DNA of 20,639 nt, taken from positions 1 to 20,639 of the forward strand of contig DASTKT010000080.1 in the NCBI GenBank assembly GCA_035715725.1. The letters are read 5' to 3'. Below are positions 1-6,879 of the stretch, piece after piece. The DNA is from JADGGV01 sp035715725 (GTDB lineage: Bacteria; Gemmatimonadota; Gemmatimonadetes; Longimicrobiales; RSA9). The position numbers and the translations under genes are program-made. Every line of letters begins with the position of its first letter. The stretch's first letter is position 1. The notes under the pieces are model-generated. The model worked only from the letters and a program-made list of their open reading frames with translations, was not told where the DNA came from and searched no databases.

Positions 1-156
1 GGGACCGGCCAATCTGCGGGCGGAACGGGCGGCCGGGCCGTGTCAGGGGCGTGCCGGCCAGGGCGCCGCCGCACGGCCGCTACTCGCCGCGTCGCCCCGG
101 CCCCGCCGCGCGGCCGCTGCCCCGCCGCGACCAGCAGGCGACGAGGCCGGCGCCGG

Positions 157-1050
157 CTACGCCGCCAGCGCCGTGGGCCGACAGTGCTGGCAGGGCCGGA
201 AGCCGGCGGCGGCGGCCGCGCGCTCGTCGGCGAGCGGGACGCGGTTCTCCGGGCGGGCGCGCCGGATGTCGTGGCAGGTGGGGTGGCAGTAGATCCCGGT
301 GGTGCGGCAGCCGAGGAAGCGCACGCCGCGTCGCGCGAGCGCCTCGACCTCGTCCACGGGCACGCCTTCCCGGCGCAGCAGCTCCCGCTTGAGCGGCGCG
401 CCGAAGATGTAGCGGCCGGTCCCACCGCCGGACGGCACCACCCGGTGACACGGCAGGAGGAGCGGCACGGGGTTGCGGGCCAGGGCGTTGCCGACGGCGC
501 GGGCCGCGCGCGGCCGCCCCGTCTCCCGCGCCAGCCAGGCGTACGGCCGCACCTCGCCCCGCGGGATGCGGCGCAACGCCTCGAGCGTCTCCCGCTCGTA
601 CGCCGGCAGCGCCGAGAGGTCGAGCGGCACGTCGGCGGCCGGCTCGCCGGCCAGCGCGCGGCGGACGGCGTCGGCGTAGCGCGCCGGGACCTCGGACGAG
701 CGCGGCGCGCGGCCGCGCTCCTCGCGGTACGCCTCGGCGAACGCGTCCGCGTCCTCGCCGAGACGCACGAACGTCACGCCCCGGGGGCTCCACCCGACCC
801 ACGCCGGCCCCGCGTCCGTCGCCACGACGCCGAACCGCTCGGCCGCGGCGTCGAGCACGCCGGCCAGGATCTCGCGCGGTGCGGGGCGGGGCCGCGCGCG
901 CAGCCGGACGGCGAGCGTGGCGAGCGAGGCGCCGGCGTCGCGGCACTCGTCGCACGAGCCCAGGTGGCTCGTCACCGCCGACGCGTCGGCCGCGTCCAGC
1001 TCGCCGGTCCGGAGCGCATCGAGGCGCTCCATCACGTCCTCACACCGCAT
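157..1050 (-). CDS. ZAS anti-sigma / O6-alkylguanine-DNA alkyltransferase / Ada zinc domain fusion protein
   Basis: A 297-residue protein with three recognisable modules. Residues 1-50 look like a zinc-binding anti-sigma domain: C3 and the motif H29-x3-C33-x2-C36 (HLGSCDEC). Residues about 60-230 are an O6-alkylguanine-DNA alkyltransferase with the arginine-finger helix around R184 (RAVGNA) and the active-site motif PCHRVV (acceptor C201). Residues about 240-292 match the Ada N-terminal metal-binding domain: TTGIYC-x3-C and FRPCQHCRP supply four zinc cysteines (C255, C259, C287, C290), the first matching the methyl-accepting Cys38 of E. coli Ada. The order is the reverse of E. coli Ada, and the AraC-type DNA-binding domain is missing. 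No membrane segment is visible. The ATG lies inside the end of the upstream ECF sigma gene (11-nt overlap), 6 nt after a strong GGAGG. Inferred role: repair enzyme and alkylation-responsive anti-sigma factor. Each domain call is firm; the joint function is inference. Confidence 0.9.
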   Translation of the reverse strand: MRCEDVMERLDALRTGELDAADASAVTSHLGSCDECRDAGASLATLAVRLRARPRPAPREILAGVLDAAAERFGVVATDAGPAWVGWSPRGVTFVRLGEDADAFAEAYREERGRAPRSSEVPARYADAVRRALAGEPAADVPLDLSALPAYERETLEALRRIPRGEVRPYAWLARETGRPRAARAVGNALARNPVPLLLPCHRVVPSGGGTGRYIFGAPLKRELLRREGVPVDEVEALARRGVRFLGCRTTGIYCHPTCHDIRRARPENRVPLADERAAAAAGFRPCQHCRPTALAA

Positions 1051-1651
1051 CGCTCACCTCCTCGGCCGGCAGTCGCCGGCGCAACCGTTCCAGCGCGCGG
1101 AACACCTTTCCACGCGCCGCCGCCTCCGTGACGCCGAGCATGCCGGCGATCTCGGCGTACGACAGGTCCAGCGTGAATCGCAGCGTCACGATCTCGCGCG
1201 CCTCCCGCCCCAGCGAGGCGAGCGCCCGCTCGAGCGCGCGCCGCGCATCCTCCGCGTCCAGAGCGGCGTCCGACGCCGGCGGAACCGCGAGTGCGGGCGC
1301 ATGCCAGCCGTCGCTTTCGGGGAGCCGCTCGACGCCCGCCCGGCGCGAGCGGATCCGGTTCAGCGCCAGGTTCCGCACGATGCGGAAGAGCCATGGCCGG
1401 AGGCGCAGCGCCCGGCAGCGCTCGTCGTCGTACCGGCGCACGAGCGCGTCGTGCGCGCGCAGGAAGGCGTCCTGCACGACCTCCTGCGCATCCGCCTCGT
1501 CCCGCAGCATCCCCGCCGCGTAGGCGAACAGCTCGTCCTGGTGGCCCCGGACGAGGCGCTCCAACGCGCCATCCCGGCCTTCCCGGACGGCCAGCGCCAG
1601 CGCGCCGGCGGTCGAGGGCTCGGGGGATACTATGCTCCGGGCTTCGCGCAT
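1040..1651 (-). CDS. ECF (RpoE-like) sigma factor
   Basis: A 203-residue group 4 sigma factor. Region 2 spans about residues 25-105, including DAQEVVQDAFLRAHDAL and RPWLFRIVRNLALNRIRSRR, the core-binding and -10 recognition helices. Region 4 spans about 138-195 with the helix-turn-helix LSYAEIAGMLGVTEAAARGK. It should direct RNA polymerase to a small stress regulon. I chose the ATG at 1651 because homology starts just after it. The reading frame stays open to an ATG at 1927, but the extra part only translates hexamer repeats (Arg-Glu and Pro-Leu runs). The stop overlaps the start of the downstream fusion gene by 11 nt, so the two are probably translationally coupled as a sigma/anti-sigma pair. 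A GAAC-N18-GTT sequence upstream could be an autoregulatory promoter. Confidence 0.92.
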   Translation of the reverse strand: MREARSIVSPEPSTAGALALAVREGRDGALERLVRGHQDELFAYAAGMLRDEADAQEVVQDAFLRAHDALVRRYDDERCRALRLRPWLFRIVRNLALNRIRSRRAGVERLPESDGWHAPALAVPPASDAALDAEDARRALERALASLGREAREIVTLRFTLDLSYAEIAGMLGVTEAAARGKVFRALERLRRRLPAEEVSDAV

Positions 1652-1699
1652 CGCTCTCTCGACTTCAGGGGGTACCGCGTGGTCCTCGTTTGGGGGTCT

Positions 1700-1724
1700 A
1701 ACACGGCAGGAGGGGGATTCGTTC
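1700..1724 (-). promoter_or_regulatory. candidate ECF-type promoter of the sigma/anti-sigma pair
   Basis: Reading the minus strand, GAAC (1724-1721) is followed after 18 nt by GTT (1702-1700). This spacing is like that of ECF-type promoters (GGAAT/GAAC -35, GTT -10). Transcription would start about 40 nt before the ATG at 1651. ECF factors often transcribe their own genes. The motif is short and chance matches are common, so this is tentative. Confidence 0.3.
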
Positions 1725-1743
1725 GGGGGAGAGGGGGGCAGTG

Positions 1744-1856
1744 CCCGCTCCCGCTCCCGCTCCCGCTCCCGGGACAGCCTCGCGCCGGACGGGCAGTGGT
1801 TCGTGGACGCCGAGGCGTTTGGGTTTCCCGGGAGCGGGAGCGTAAGCGGGAGCGGG
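1744..1856. repeat. inverted repeat of (CCCGCT)n / (AGCGGG)n units
   Basis: The left arm (1744-1774) is four CCCGCT units ending in CCCGGGA. The right arm (1826-1856) is its complement with two mismatches out of 31. The loop is 51 nt. The arms have a strict 6-bp period. A transcript from the upstream monooxygenase gene could fold into a very stable hairpin here, so it may act as a terminator or RNA-stability element. Confidence 0.85.
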
Positions 1857-1917
1857 AACTGCTCTTCCGGGCGGGGGCCGGGGTCACGTGTACGCGCTGG
1901 GGCCGAAGGGCGATGAG

Positions 1918-2040
1918 GCACGTTCACGGGAAGGGGCAGAGGCAGGGGAATGGGCCGGACACCGTGGCGCCGGGATTGGACCCCGGCCCCTGCCCCTGAA
2001 CGTGCCTGGATGCCTTCCCCCGCCCTTGCACGTGCCCCTG
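1918..2040. repeat. cluster of GGCACGT(T/G)CA + GGGGCA-type repeats, one inverted and two direct
   Basis: GGCACGTTCA at 1918-1927 is followed by degenerate hexamers (CGGGAA, GGGGCA, GAGGCA, GGGGAA). The same decamer occurs in the opposite orientation at about 1998-2007, followed on the minus strand by GGGGCA and GGGGCC. A third related copy (GGCACGTGCA then GGGCGGGG) lies on the minus strand at about 2015-2036. The first and second copies could form a hairpin just downstream of the monooxygenase stop. Confidence 0.6.
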
Positions 2041-2060
2041 CCGCCGCCCGAACGGACGCG

Positions 2061-3260
2061 TCACCGCGGTCCCGCTCCCCGCACGTACTCCGCCACCTCC
2101 GCCGCCACCGCCCGCGCCTCCAGCCCGATCTGCCGGAGGATCCCCGCCTTCGGCCGCGCGAAGCCGAGGAAGTACAGCCCGGGCACGCCGGTCGCGCCGT
2201 CGCCGGCGGGGTAGCCGCGCGGGTCCACGACGGCCGCGGCGCCCTCGAGGAAGTCGGAGAGCGCGGGCCGGTAGCCGGTGGCGAGCACCACGGCGTCGAA
2301 CGGCCGCTCGACGCCGTCCGTGAAGACGACGCCGGTCTCGGTGAAGCGCGCCGGCCCCGGCGCGACCGCGATCTCGCCGCGCTTCACGCGCTCGACCGTG
2401 CCGACGTCGATGACGGGGAGCCGGCCGTGGCGCTCGATCTGCGTGACCGGACCGTACGGCAGGGGGCGGAGGCCGTAGCGGGAGAGGTCGCCGAACGTGA
2501 GCCGCGACATCAGCCGCCCCACGACGTCGCGCACGCGCGAGGGCAACCAGAGGAGGCGGATGTTCGTGACCTGCGCCGGGCGGCCGCGGACGTCCCGTGG
2601 GATGATGTTCACGCCGCCGCGCACGGCGATCGTCGGGTAGGCGCCCTGCTCCGCCAGGTCGAGCGCGATCTCGGCGCCCGTGTTGCCGATCCCGACCACC
2701 AGCACGCGTTGGCCGCGGAACTCCGCGCCGGAGCGGTACTCCGCGCTGTGGAGCAGCCGGCCGCGGAAGCGCTCCTGCCCGGGCCACGACGGCGTGTTGG
2801 CCGCGCGGTTGTACCCGCTGGCGACGACGACCGCGTCCGCCACGTAGCGCTGGCCGGCGGCGGTCTCGGCCTGCCAGCGGCCGTCGCGCCGGGCGAGGCG
2901 CGTCACGTCCTGGCCGAAGCGGGGACGCAGCTCCAGCTCGCGGGCGTAGCGCTCGAGGTAATCGGCGACCTGCTGCCGCGAGGGGTAGCGCGGGGTCTCG
3001 TCGGGGAACGGCAGGAACGGCAGCGCGGAGTGCTCCTTCACCGTGTGCAGCCGCAGGCGCTCGTAGTGGTTGTGCCACGCCCAGCCGACGCGCTCGCCTC
3101 GCTCGAGCAGGATGTACGGCACCTCCGCGCGCTTCAGGCACGCGGCCGTGGCCAGCCCCGCCGGCCCCGCGCCGACGATCAGGACGCCGGTCGGCTCCGG
3201 TGCGCCGGCGGATGAACCGCCCGAGCCGTCCGGCCCGCGTACGGCGCCGGCGTCGCCCAT
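2061..3260 (-). CDS. flavin-dependent monooxygenase, YUCCA/CzcO-like
   Basis: A 399-residue two-dinucleotide-binding-domain flavoprotein. The FAD Rossmann motif GAGPAG is at residues 30-35 and the NADPH motif GIGNTG at 190-195. Between them is the FxGxxxHSAEY signature (165-175), typical of flavin-containing and YUCCA-type monooxygenases. An LATGYRP segment near residue 335 matches the usual ATGY motif. Members are often annotated as CzcO or as flavoproteins of K+ transport, and the substrate cannot be told from sequence. The first 22 residues are a Gly/Ser-rich extension before the first beta strand. The ATG follows the argJ stop by 7 nt and has GAGG at good spacing, so it is very probably in one transcript with argJ. 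No functional link to arginine synthesis is obvious. Confidence 0.88.
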   Translation of the reverse strand: MGDAGAVRGPDGSGGSSAGAPEPTGVLIVGAGPAGLATAACLKRAEVPYILLERGERVGWAWHNHYERLRLHTVKEHSALPFLPFPDETPRYPSRQQVADYLERYARELELRPRFGQDVTRLARRDGRWQAETAAGQRYVADAVVVASGYNRAANTPSWPGQERFRGRLLHSAEYRSGAEFRGQRVLVVGIGNTGAEIALDLAEQGAYPTIAVRGGVNIIPRDVRGRPAQVTNIRLLWLPSRVRDVVGRLMSRLTFGDLSRYGLRPLPYGPVTQIERHGRLPVIDVGTVERVKRGEIAVAPGPARFTETGVVFTDGVERPFDAVVLATGYRPALSDFLEGAAAVVDPRGYPAGDGATGVPGLYFLGFARPKAGILRQIGLEARAVAAEVAEYVRGAGPR

Positions 3261-3267
3261 GTCGCCC

Positions 3268-4443
3268 TCAACTGGAGTAGTAAGCGGCGTTCTCGTCGAT
3301 GTAGCCGTGGGTCAGGTCGCAGCCGAACGCGGTGGCCATGAACGTGCCGAGCCCGAGGTCGACCTCGATGTCGACCGGGTCGCCGCGCAGGCGCTCGCGC
3401 AGATCGCCGTCGTCGTAGTCGAGGCGGGCGCCGCCGGCCCAGACCGGCATGCCGCTCACGGCCACGCGGAGGCGGGACGCGTCGACGTCGCAGGCGAAGC
3501 ACTTCCCGACCGCCATCAGGATGCGCCCGATGTTCGGGTCGGCGCCGTAGGCCATGGTCTTGACGAGCGGCGAGTTGATGATCGACTTGGCGACGGCGCG
3601 CGCTTCCGCCGCCGAGGCGGCGCCGGCGACGCGCGCGCGCAGCAGCTTCGTCGCGCCCTCGCCGTCGCGCGCCAGCATCTCGGCCATGCGGATGCAGGCG
3701 GCGGTGAGCGCGCGCTCGAACGTCTCGGCGTCGACCTCGCCCGCGAGCCCGTTCGCGAGGAGCGCGCACGTGTCGGACGTGCTCGTGTCCGAGTCCACCG
3801 ACAGCATGTTGAAGGAGACGTCCGCGGCGCGGCGCAGGAGCGCGTCCGCCGCGCCGCGCGGCAGGAGCGCGTCCGTGAAGATGTAGATCAGCACGGTGGC
3901 CAGGTTCGGCTCGACCATGCCGGAGCCTTTCGCCACGACGCAGACGACGGCGTCGCCGACGGCGAGGGAGAGCGCCTTCGGGTACGTGTCCGTGGTCATG
4001 ATGCCGCGGGCGCCCACGAGCGGGTCGGGCTGGAGCTCGCCGCGCATCCCGGCGAGCCCGGCCTCGATCTTCTCGATCGGGAGCTGCCGGCCGATCACGC
4101 CGGTCGAGCTCATCAGCACGTGCTCGGCGGGGACGCCCAGCTCCCGCGCAGCCGCGGCGCCCATGCGGCGCGCCGCCGCGATCCCCTGCTCTCCCGTCCC
4201 CACGTTGCTCACCTTGCTGTTCACGACGACGGCGCGGAGCACGCCGCCCCGGATCAGCTCGCGGCCCACCAGCACCGGCGCGCCGGCCACGTGGTTGCGC
4301 GTGAACAGCGCCGCCGCCTGGGCGGGGACCTCGGAGTGGAACAGGGCCAGGTCCGGGCCGCTCTCCTTCAGGCCGCAGTTGCGGCTGGCACAGGAAAAAC
4401 CGCGCGGCAGCCGCGGCGCCGCGTCGAAGACGATCGGGTCCAT
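3268..4443 (-). CDS. argJ: ArgJ, glutamate N-acetyltransferase / amino-acid acetyltransferase
   Basis: A 391-residue ArgJ-family Ntn-hydrolase fold enzyme. It moves the acetyl group from N-acetylornithine to glutamate in the cyclic arginine pathway; bifunctional forms also use acetyl-CoA. The self-cleavage motif reads KGSGMVEPNLATVL (172-185), so the precursor should split before T183, which becomes the nucleophile. The STGVIGRQLP (113-122) and TTDTYPK (150-156) segments and the end NAAYYSS are typical. The family segment usually reading NSGNANACTGEQG is here NSKVSNVGTGEQG (75-87), a clear departure in a conserved region. I chose the ATG at 4443 because homology starts there; the open frame upstream is Arg/Pro-rich. 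It is first in a two-gene unit with the monooxygenase. Confidence 0.94.
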   Translation of the reverse strand: MDPIVFDAAPRLPRGFSCASRNCGLKESGPDLALFHSEVPAQAAALFTRNHVAGAPVLVGRELIRGGVLRAVVVNSKVSNVGTGEQGIAAARRMGAAAARELGVPAEHVLMSSTGVIGRQLPIEKIEAGLAGMRGELQPDPLVGARGIMTTDTYPKALSLAVGDAVVCVVAKGSGMVEPNLATVLIYIFTDALLPRGAADALLRRAADVSFNMLSVDSDTSTSDTCALLANGLAGEVDAETFERALTAACIRMAEMLARDGEGATKLLRARVAGAASAAEARAVAKSIINSPLVKTMAYGADPNIGRILMAVGKCFACDVDASRLRVAVSGMPVWAGGARLDYDDGDLRERLRGDPVDIEVDLGLGTFMATAFGCDLTHGYIDENAAYYSS

Positions 4444-4573
4444 TCGGGTTCGCGGGAAATCGGTCGGAATCGCGGTTCGCCGCCGCCCCGGCGGCGCGCC
4501 CAGGCCCTTTGCCCGGCGCCGCCGAAGCGTAACGGCTGGCGCCCGGCGCAGCAACGGCGGGCGGGACCGGCGG

Positions 4574-5056
4574 CTACGGCGTCGCCTTCAGCGAGCCGGC
4601 GACGTACGAGACGTCGTCGTCCGAGGCGCTCGTCTTCCAGTCGATCTGGATCTCGGTGGGATAGTGCATCGAGGTCTCGAAGCGGGCGAAGATGGTGTCC
4701 GCCTGGTCGTCGATGGCCTGCTGGATCAGGTCGAAGAGTCCCTCCACGGAGCGGATCATCGGGTACTGCGCCGTCGACAGCCGCAGGCCGTCCGAGACGC
4801 GCGTGATGCTCGTGACGTTGCCGTCCTTCACCTCCACGACGACCGGATCGCCCGGCGTGGCGCACATGCAGTGCACCTGGAGCTGGTAGGTGTAGGTCTT
4901 GACGTTCTGCTCGCGCCAGCGCCGACGCTCCGCCACCAGGCTGTCCTGCAGCCGGTTGCGGCTCGCCCCCGTGGGCTCGCCCCCGCAGGACACGAGGCTC
5001 CCGGCCAGGAGCAGCGCCGTCAGCCAGTGGTCGAGGCGCGGTCTGTGATTCGGCAT
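4574..5056 (-). CDS. DUF6174-like lipoprotein
   Basis: A 160-residue protein beginning with a lipoprotein signal (basic MPNHRPRLDH, a hydrophobic stretch, then the lipobox LVSC with C24). The mature part begins with a charged helix (LQDSLVAERRRWREQNV), followed by YTYQLQVHCMC, a V-V-V-E-V-K-D-G-N-V strand-turn-strand and a C-terminal MHYPTEIQIDWKTSASDDD segment. This is the pattern I associate with DUF6174, a small exported domain of unknown function. An ATG at 5089 is possible, but it would sit inside the likely -10 box and spoil the signal peptide. Separated from argJ by 130 nt, so probably a unit of its own. Confidence 0.75.
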   Translation of the reverse strand: MPNHRPRLDHWLTALLLAGSLVSCGGEPTGASRNRLQDSLVAERRRWREQNVKTYTYQLQVHCMCATPGDPVVVEVKDGNVTSITRVSDGLRLSTAQYPMIRSVEGLFDLIQQAIDDQADTIFARFETSMHYPTEIQIDWKTSASDDDVSYVAGSLKATP

Positions 5057-5087
5057 GCGCGTCGCCTGAAGGTATGGGACCGAAAAC

Positions 5088-5114
5088 ATTGTTCATCGTG
5101 GGCGGGAGCGTCAA
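5088..5114 (-). promoter_or_regulatory. candidate promoter of the DUF6174-like gene
   Basis: On the minus strand, TTGACG (5114-5109) and AACAAT (5093-5088) are separated by 15 nt, in an AT-richer patch about 32 nt before the chosen ATG. The -35 matches the sigma-70 consensus at five of six positions and the -10 at four of six. The spacer is a little short. Confidence 0.4.
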
Positions 5115-5123
5115 TCACGCTCC
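5105..5123. promoter_or_regulatory. 7-bp dyad overlapping the -35 box between divergent genes
   Basis: GGAGCGT-CAATC-ACGCTCC is a perfect 7-bp inverted repeat with a 5-nt centre. It covers the candidate -35 box of the lipoprotein gene and lies in the 241-nt gap before the divergent flavoprotein gene. Its position fits an operator; it could also be a simple hairpin. Confidence 0.35.
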
Positions 5124-5297
5124 GACTCCGGCGCCCGTACCCGCCGCGCGTCGGGCACGACACCGTTGCTTGAACGCGCGACCCGGCGGCGGTGGGACAC
5201 CCGGCGTTCGCGGGCGCCGAAGCCGGGCGCAGGGCGCGCACCTTGCCCCCACGCCGGGGGGACGGGACATTCCGCGCGCACCCGAGCCCGGTACCGC

Positions 5298-6587
5298 ATG
5301 CCGAATCCGACGGACACGCAGGAGCAGCAGCAAGACCCCATCGTCGTGGTCGGCGCCGGCGCGGCCGGGCTCATGGCCGCGATCTTCGCGGCGGGCGGGC
5401 CGCGCCCCGTCCTCCTGCTCGAGCGCACCCGCGACGGCGGCCGCAAGATCCTCATCAGCGGCGGCGGCCGCTGCAACGTGCTGCCGTCGCGCATGGAGCC
5501 GTCGCAGTACGTGACCGCGTCCTCGCCCAACACGCTGAAGAAGATGCTGCTGTCGTGGCCGCTCGCCGAGCAGCGCCATTTCTTCGAGGCGGAGCTGGGG
5601 CTCCGGCTGGCGCTCGAGGAGGAGAGCGGCAAGCTGTTCCCGGTCTCGAACCGGGCGCGGGATGTCCGCGACGCGCTGGTGGCGGAGGCCCGGCGGCGCG
5701 GCGCCACGGTGCGCTTCGACGCCACCGTCACCGGGCTGCGGCCGCCGGCGCCCGCCGGCGCCGCGGAGCCGCGCGCGGACGCCGCGCCCGCCGGGCGCTG
5801 GGAGGTGCTCCTCGAGGGCGGCGAGACGATCCTCGCCTCCGCGGTCATCCTGGCCACCGGCGGCCTCTCCGTCCCGGCCACCGGCAGCGACGGCACGGGG
5901 CTGCGCATCGCGCGGCGGCTCGGCCACGAGCTGAACGAGACCTACCCCGCGCTCACGCCGCTCACGGCCGAGCCGCCGGTCCACGCCGAGCTCGCCGGGG
6001 TCTCGCTGGACGTCACGCTCGAGGCGCCGCTCCCGCGCGGCGCCTTCACCACGCACGGGGGCTTCCTCTTCACGCACCGCGGCTACAGCGGCCCCGCCGT
6101 GCTGAACATCTCCCACCTGGCCGTGCGCTCCCGCCTGGCCGGCGGGCACCAGCCGATCCGCGTGCGCTGGACCACGCTCGACGCGGCGGCGTGGGAGCGC
6201 TCGCTGCGCGAGGCGACGAGCGGCGCCGTCGGCCCGCTCGTCCGTCGCCACCTCCCGACGCGCCTGGCGGATGCGCTGCTGGCCGAGGCCGGCGTCGACC
6301 CCGCGCGCCCGCTGGCGCAGCTCCGGCGCGACGAGCGCGTCCGCCTCGTCGACGCGCTCGCCCGCTACGAGCTCCCCTGGACCGGCGACGAGGGCTACCG
6401 CAAGGCCGAGGTCACGGGCGGCGGCGTGGCGCTGGGCGAGGTGGACGCGCGGACGCTGGAGAGCCGGCGGCACCCCGGCCTCCATCTGTGCGGCGAGATG
6501 CTCGACGCGTTCGGTCCGATCGGCGGCTACAACTTCCTCTGGGCGTGGGCGACGGGGCGGGCGGCCGGGCTGGCGGCGGCCGCGTGA
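5298..6587 (+). CDS. HI0933/YhiN-family FAD-dependent oxidoreductase
   Basis: A 429-residue flavoprotein of the HI0933 (YhiN/BaiN) family. It shows the N-terminal FAD motif GAGAAG (19-24), the family signature GGRKILISGGGRCNVLP (47-63), a second ATGG segment in the middle (ILATGGLSVPATGSDG) and the C-terminal FAD-closing motif GGYNFLWAWATGRAAG. Family members are cytoplasmic; a few have been linked to aminoacetone oxidation or to bile-acid dehydroxylation steps, but most have no known substrate. I chose the ATG at 5298 because only about 12 residues precede the first beta strand. The frame upstream is Arg/Ala-rich non-coding sequence. The gene stands alone and is divergent from the lipoprotein gene. 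Confidence 0.9.
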   Translation: MPNPTDTQEQQQDPIVVVGAGAAGLMAAIFAAGGPRPVLLLERTRDGGRKILISGGGRCNVLPSRMEPSQYVTASSPNTLKKMLLSWPLAEQRHFFEAELGLRLALEEESGKLFPVSNRARDVRDALVAEARRRGATVRFDATVTGLRPPAPAGAAEPRADAAPAGRWEVLLEGGETILASAVILATGGLSVPATGSDGTGLRIARRLGHELNETYPALTPLTAEPPVHAELAGVSLDVTLEAPLPRGAFTTHGGFLFTHRGYSGPAVLNISHLAVRSRLAGGHQPIRVRWTTLDAAAWERSLREATSGAVGPLVRRHLPTRLADALLAEAGVDPARPLAQLRRDERVRLVDALARYELPWTGDEGYRKAEVTGGGVALGEVDARTLESRRHPGLHLCGEMLDAFGPIGGYNFLWAWATGRAAGLAAAA

Positions 6588-6593
6588 CTTTCG

Positions 6594-6624
6594 GTCCGCC
6601 GCCTCGTCTTTCGGGGTGGCGGAC
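6594..6624 (+). terminator. hairpin just after the flavoprotein gene
   Basis: GTCCGCCGCC (6594-6603) pairs with GGTGGCGGAC (6615-6624), ten pairs with one G-T wobble and an 11-nt loop, starting 7 nt after the stop. No T-run follows, so it is at best a weak or Rho-assisted terminator. Confidence 0.4.
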
Positions 6625-6686
6625 GCGCTCCGCGCGGCGCGCCGAACCCAGCCTTTCGCCGTCACGAAACGTGTCGCCCGGGCTAG

Positions 6687-6712
6687 TTCAATTGCCATTG
6701 AAGTGCTATATT
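6687..6712 (+). promoter_or_regulatory. extended -10 promoter with adjacent TTCAAT/ATTGAA dyad
   Basis: TGCTATATT (6704-6712) is an extended -10 element (TGn plus TATATT, five of six to consensus). It lies in an AT-rich island unlike the rest of the window. Just upstream is a perfect dyad, TTCAAT-TGCC-ATTGAA (6687-6702), where a regulator could sit. No good -35 is visible, as expected for an extended -10 promoter. It would drive the Gly-zipper lipoprotein gene with a leader of about 160 nt. Confidence 0.55.
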
Positions 6713-6879
6713 GGGCAACCGTTTATGGGAGTGGCGCGGAGGGGTGGCGGGTGGCCCGGATCGTGCAACCATCCGGTCCCCGGCAGGGCTCGCAGGAGCG
6801 GTCGATTTTCCGGTGTTTACGCGGCTTTTCGCCCCGCACGGCGCGGTCGCGGCAGGGTTCCTCCGAAGGGAGATGTCAC

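Larger units (their letters stand above)
1652..2060. other. 409-nt non-coding spacer carrying two inverted-repeat elements
   Basis: Both flanking genes read leftward. The spacer holds a candidate promoter close to the sigma gene, a long GGGAGC-type inverted repeat (1744-1856) and a second GGGGCA-type element (1918-2040). Open frames across it translate only as low-complexity repeats, so I see no gene. Confidence 0.75.

Noticed and set aside
1..156. A partial gene at the left edge
   Set aside because: No frame shows family features; only GC-rich sequence downstream of the fusion gene is visible.
40..1131. Long plus-strand open frame opposite the anti-sigma fusion gene
   Set aside because: Arg/Ala/Pro-rich translation with no family features; the minus-strand reading has clear domains and motifs.
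1654..1927. Upstream extension of the ECF sigma frame to an ATG at 1927
   Set aside because: The added 92 residues translate hexamer repeats (Arg-Glu and Pro-Leu runs) with no sigma homology.
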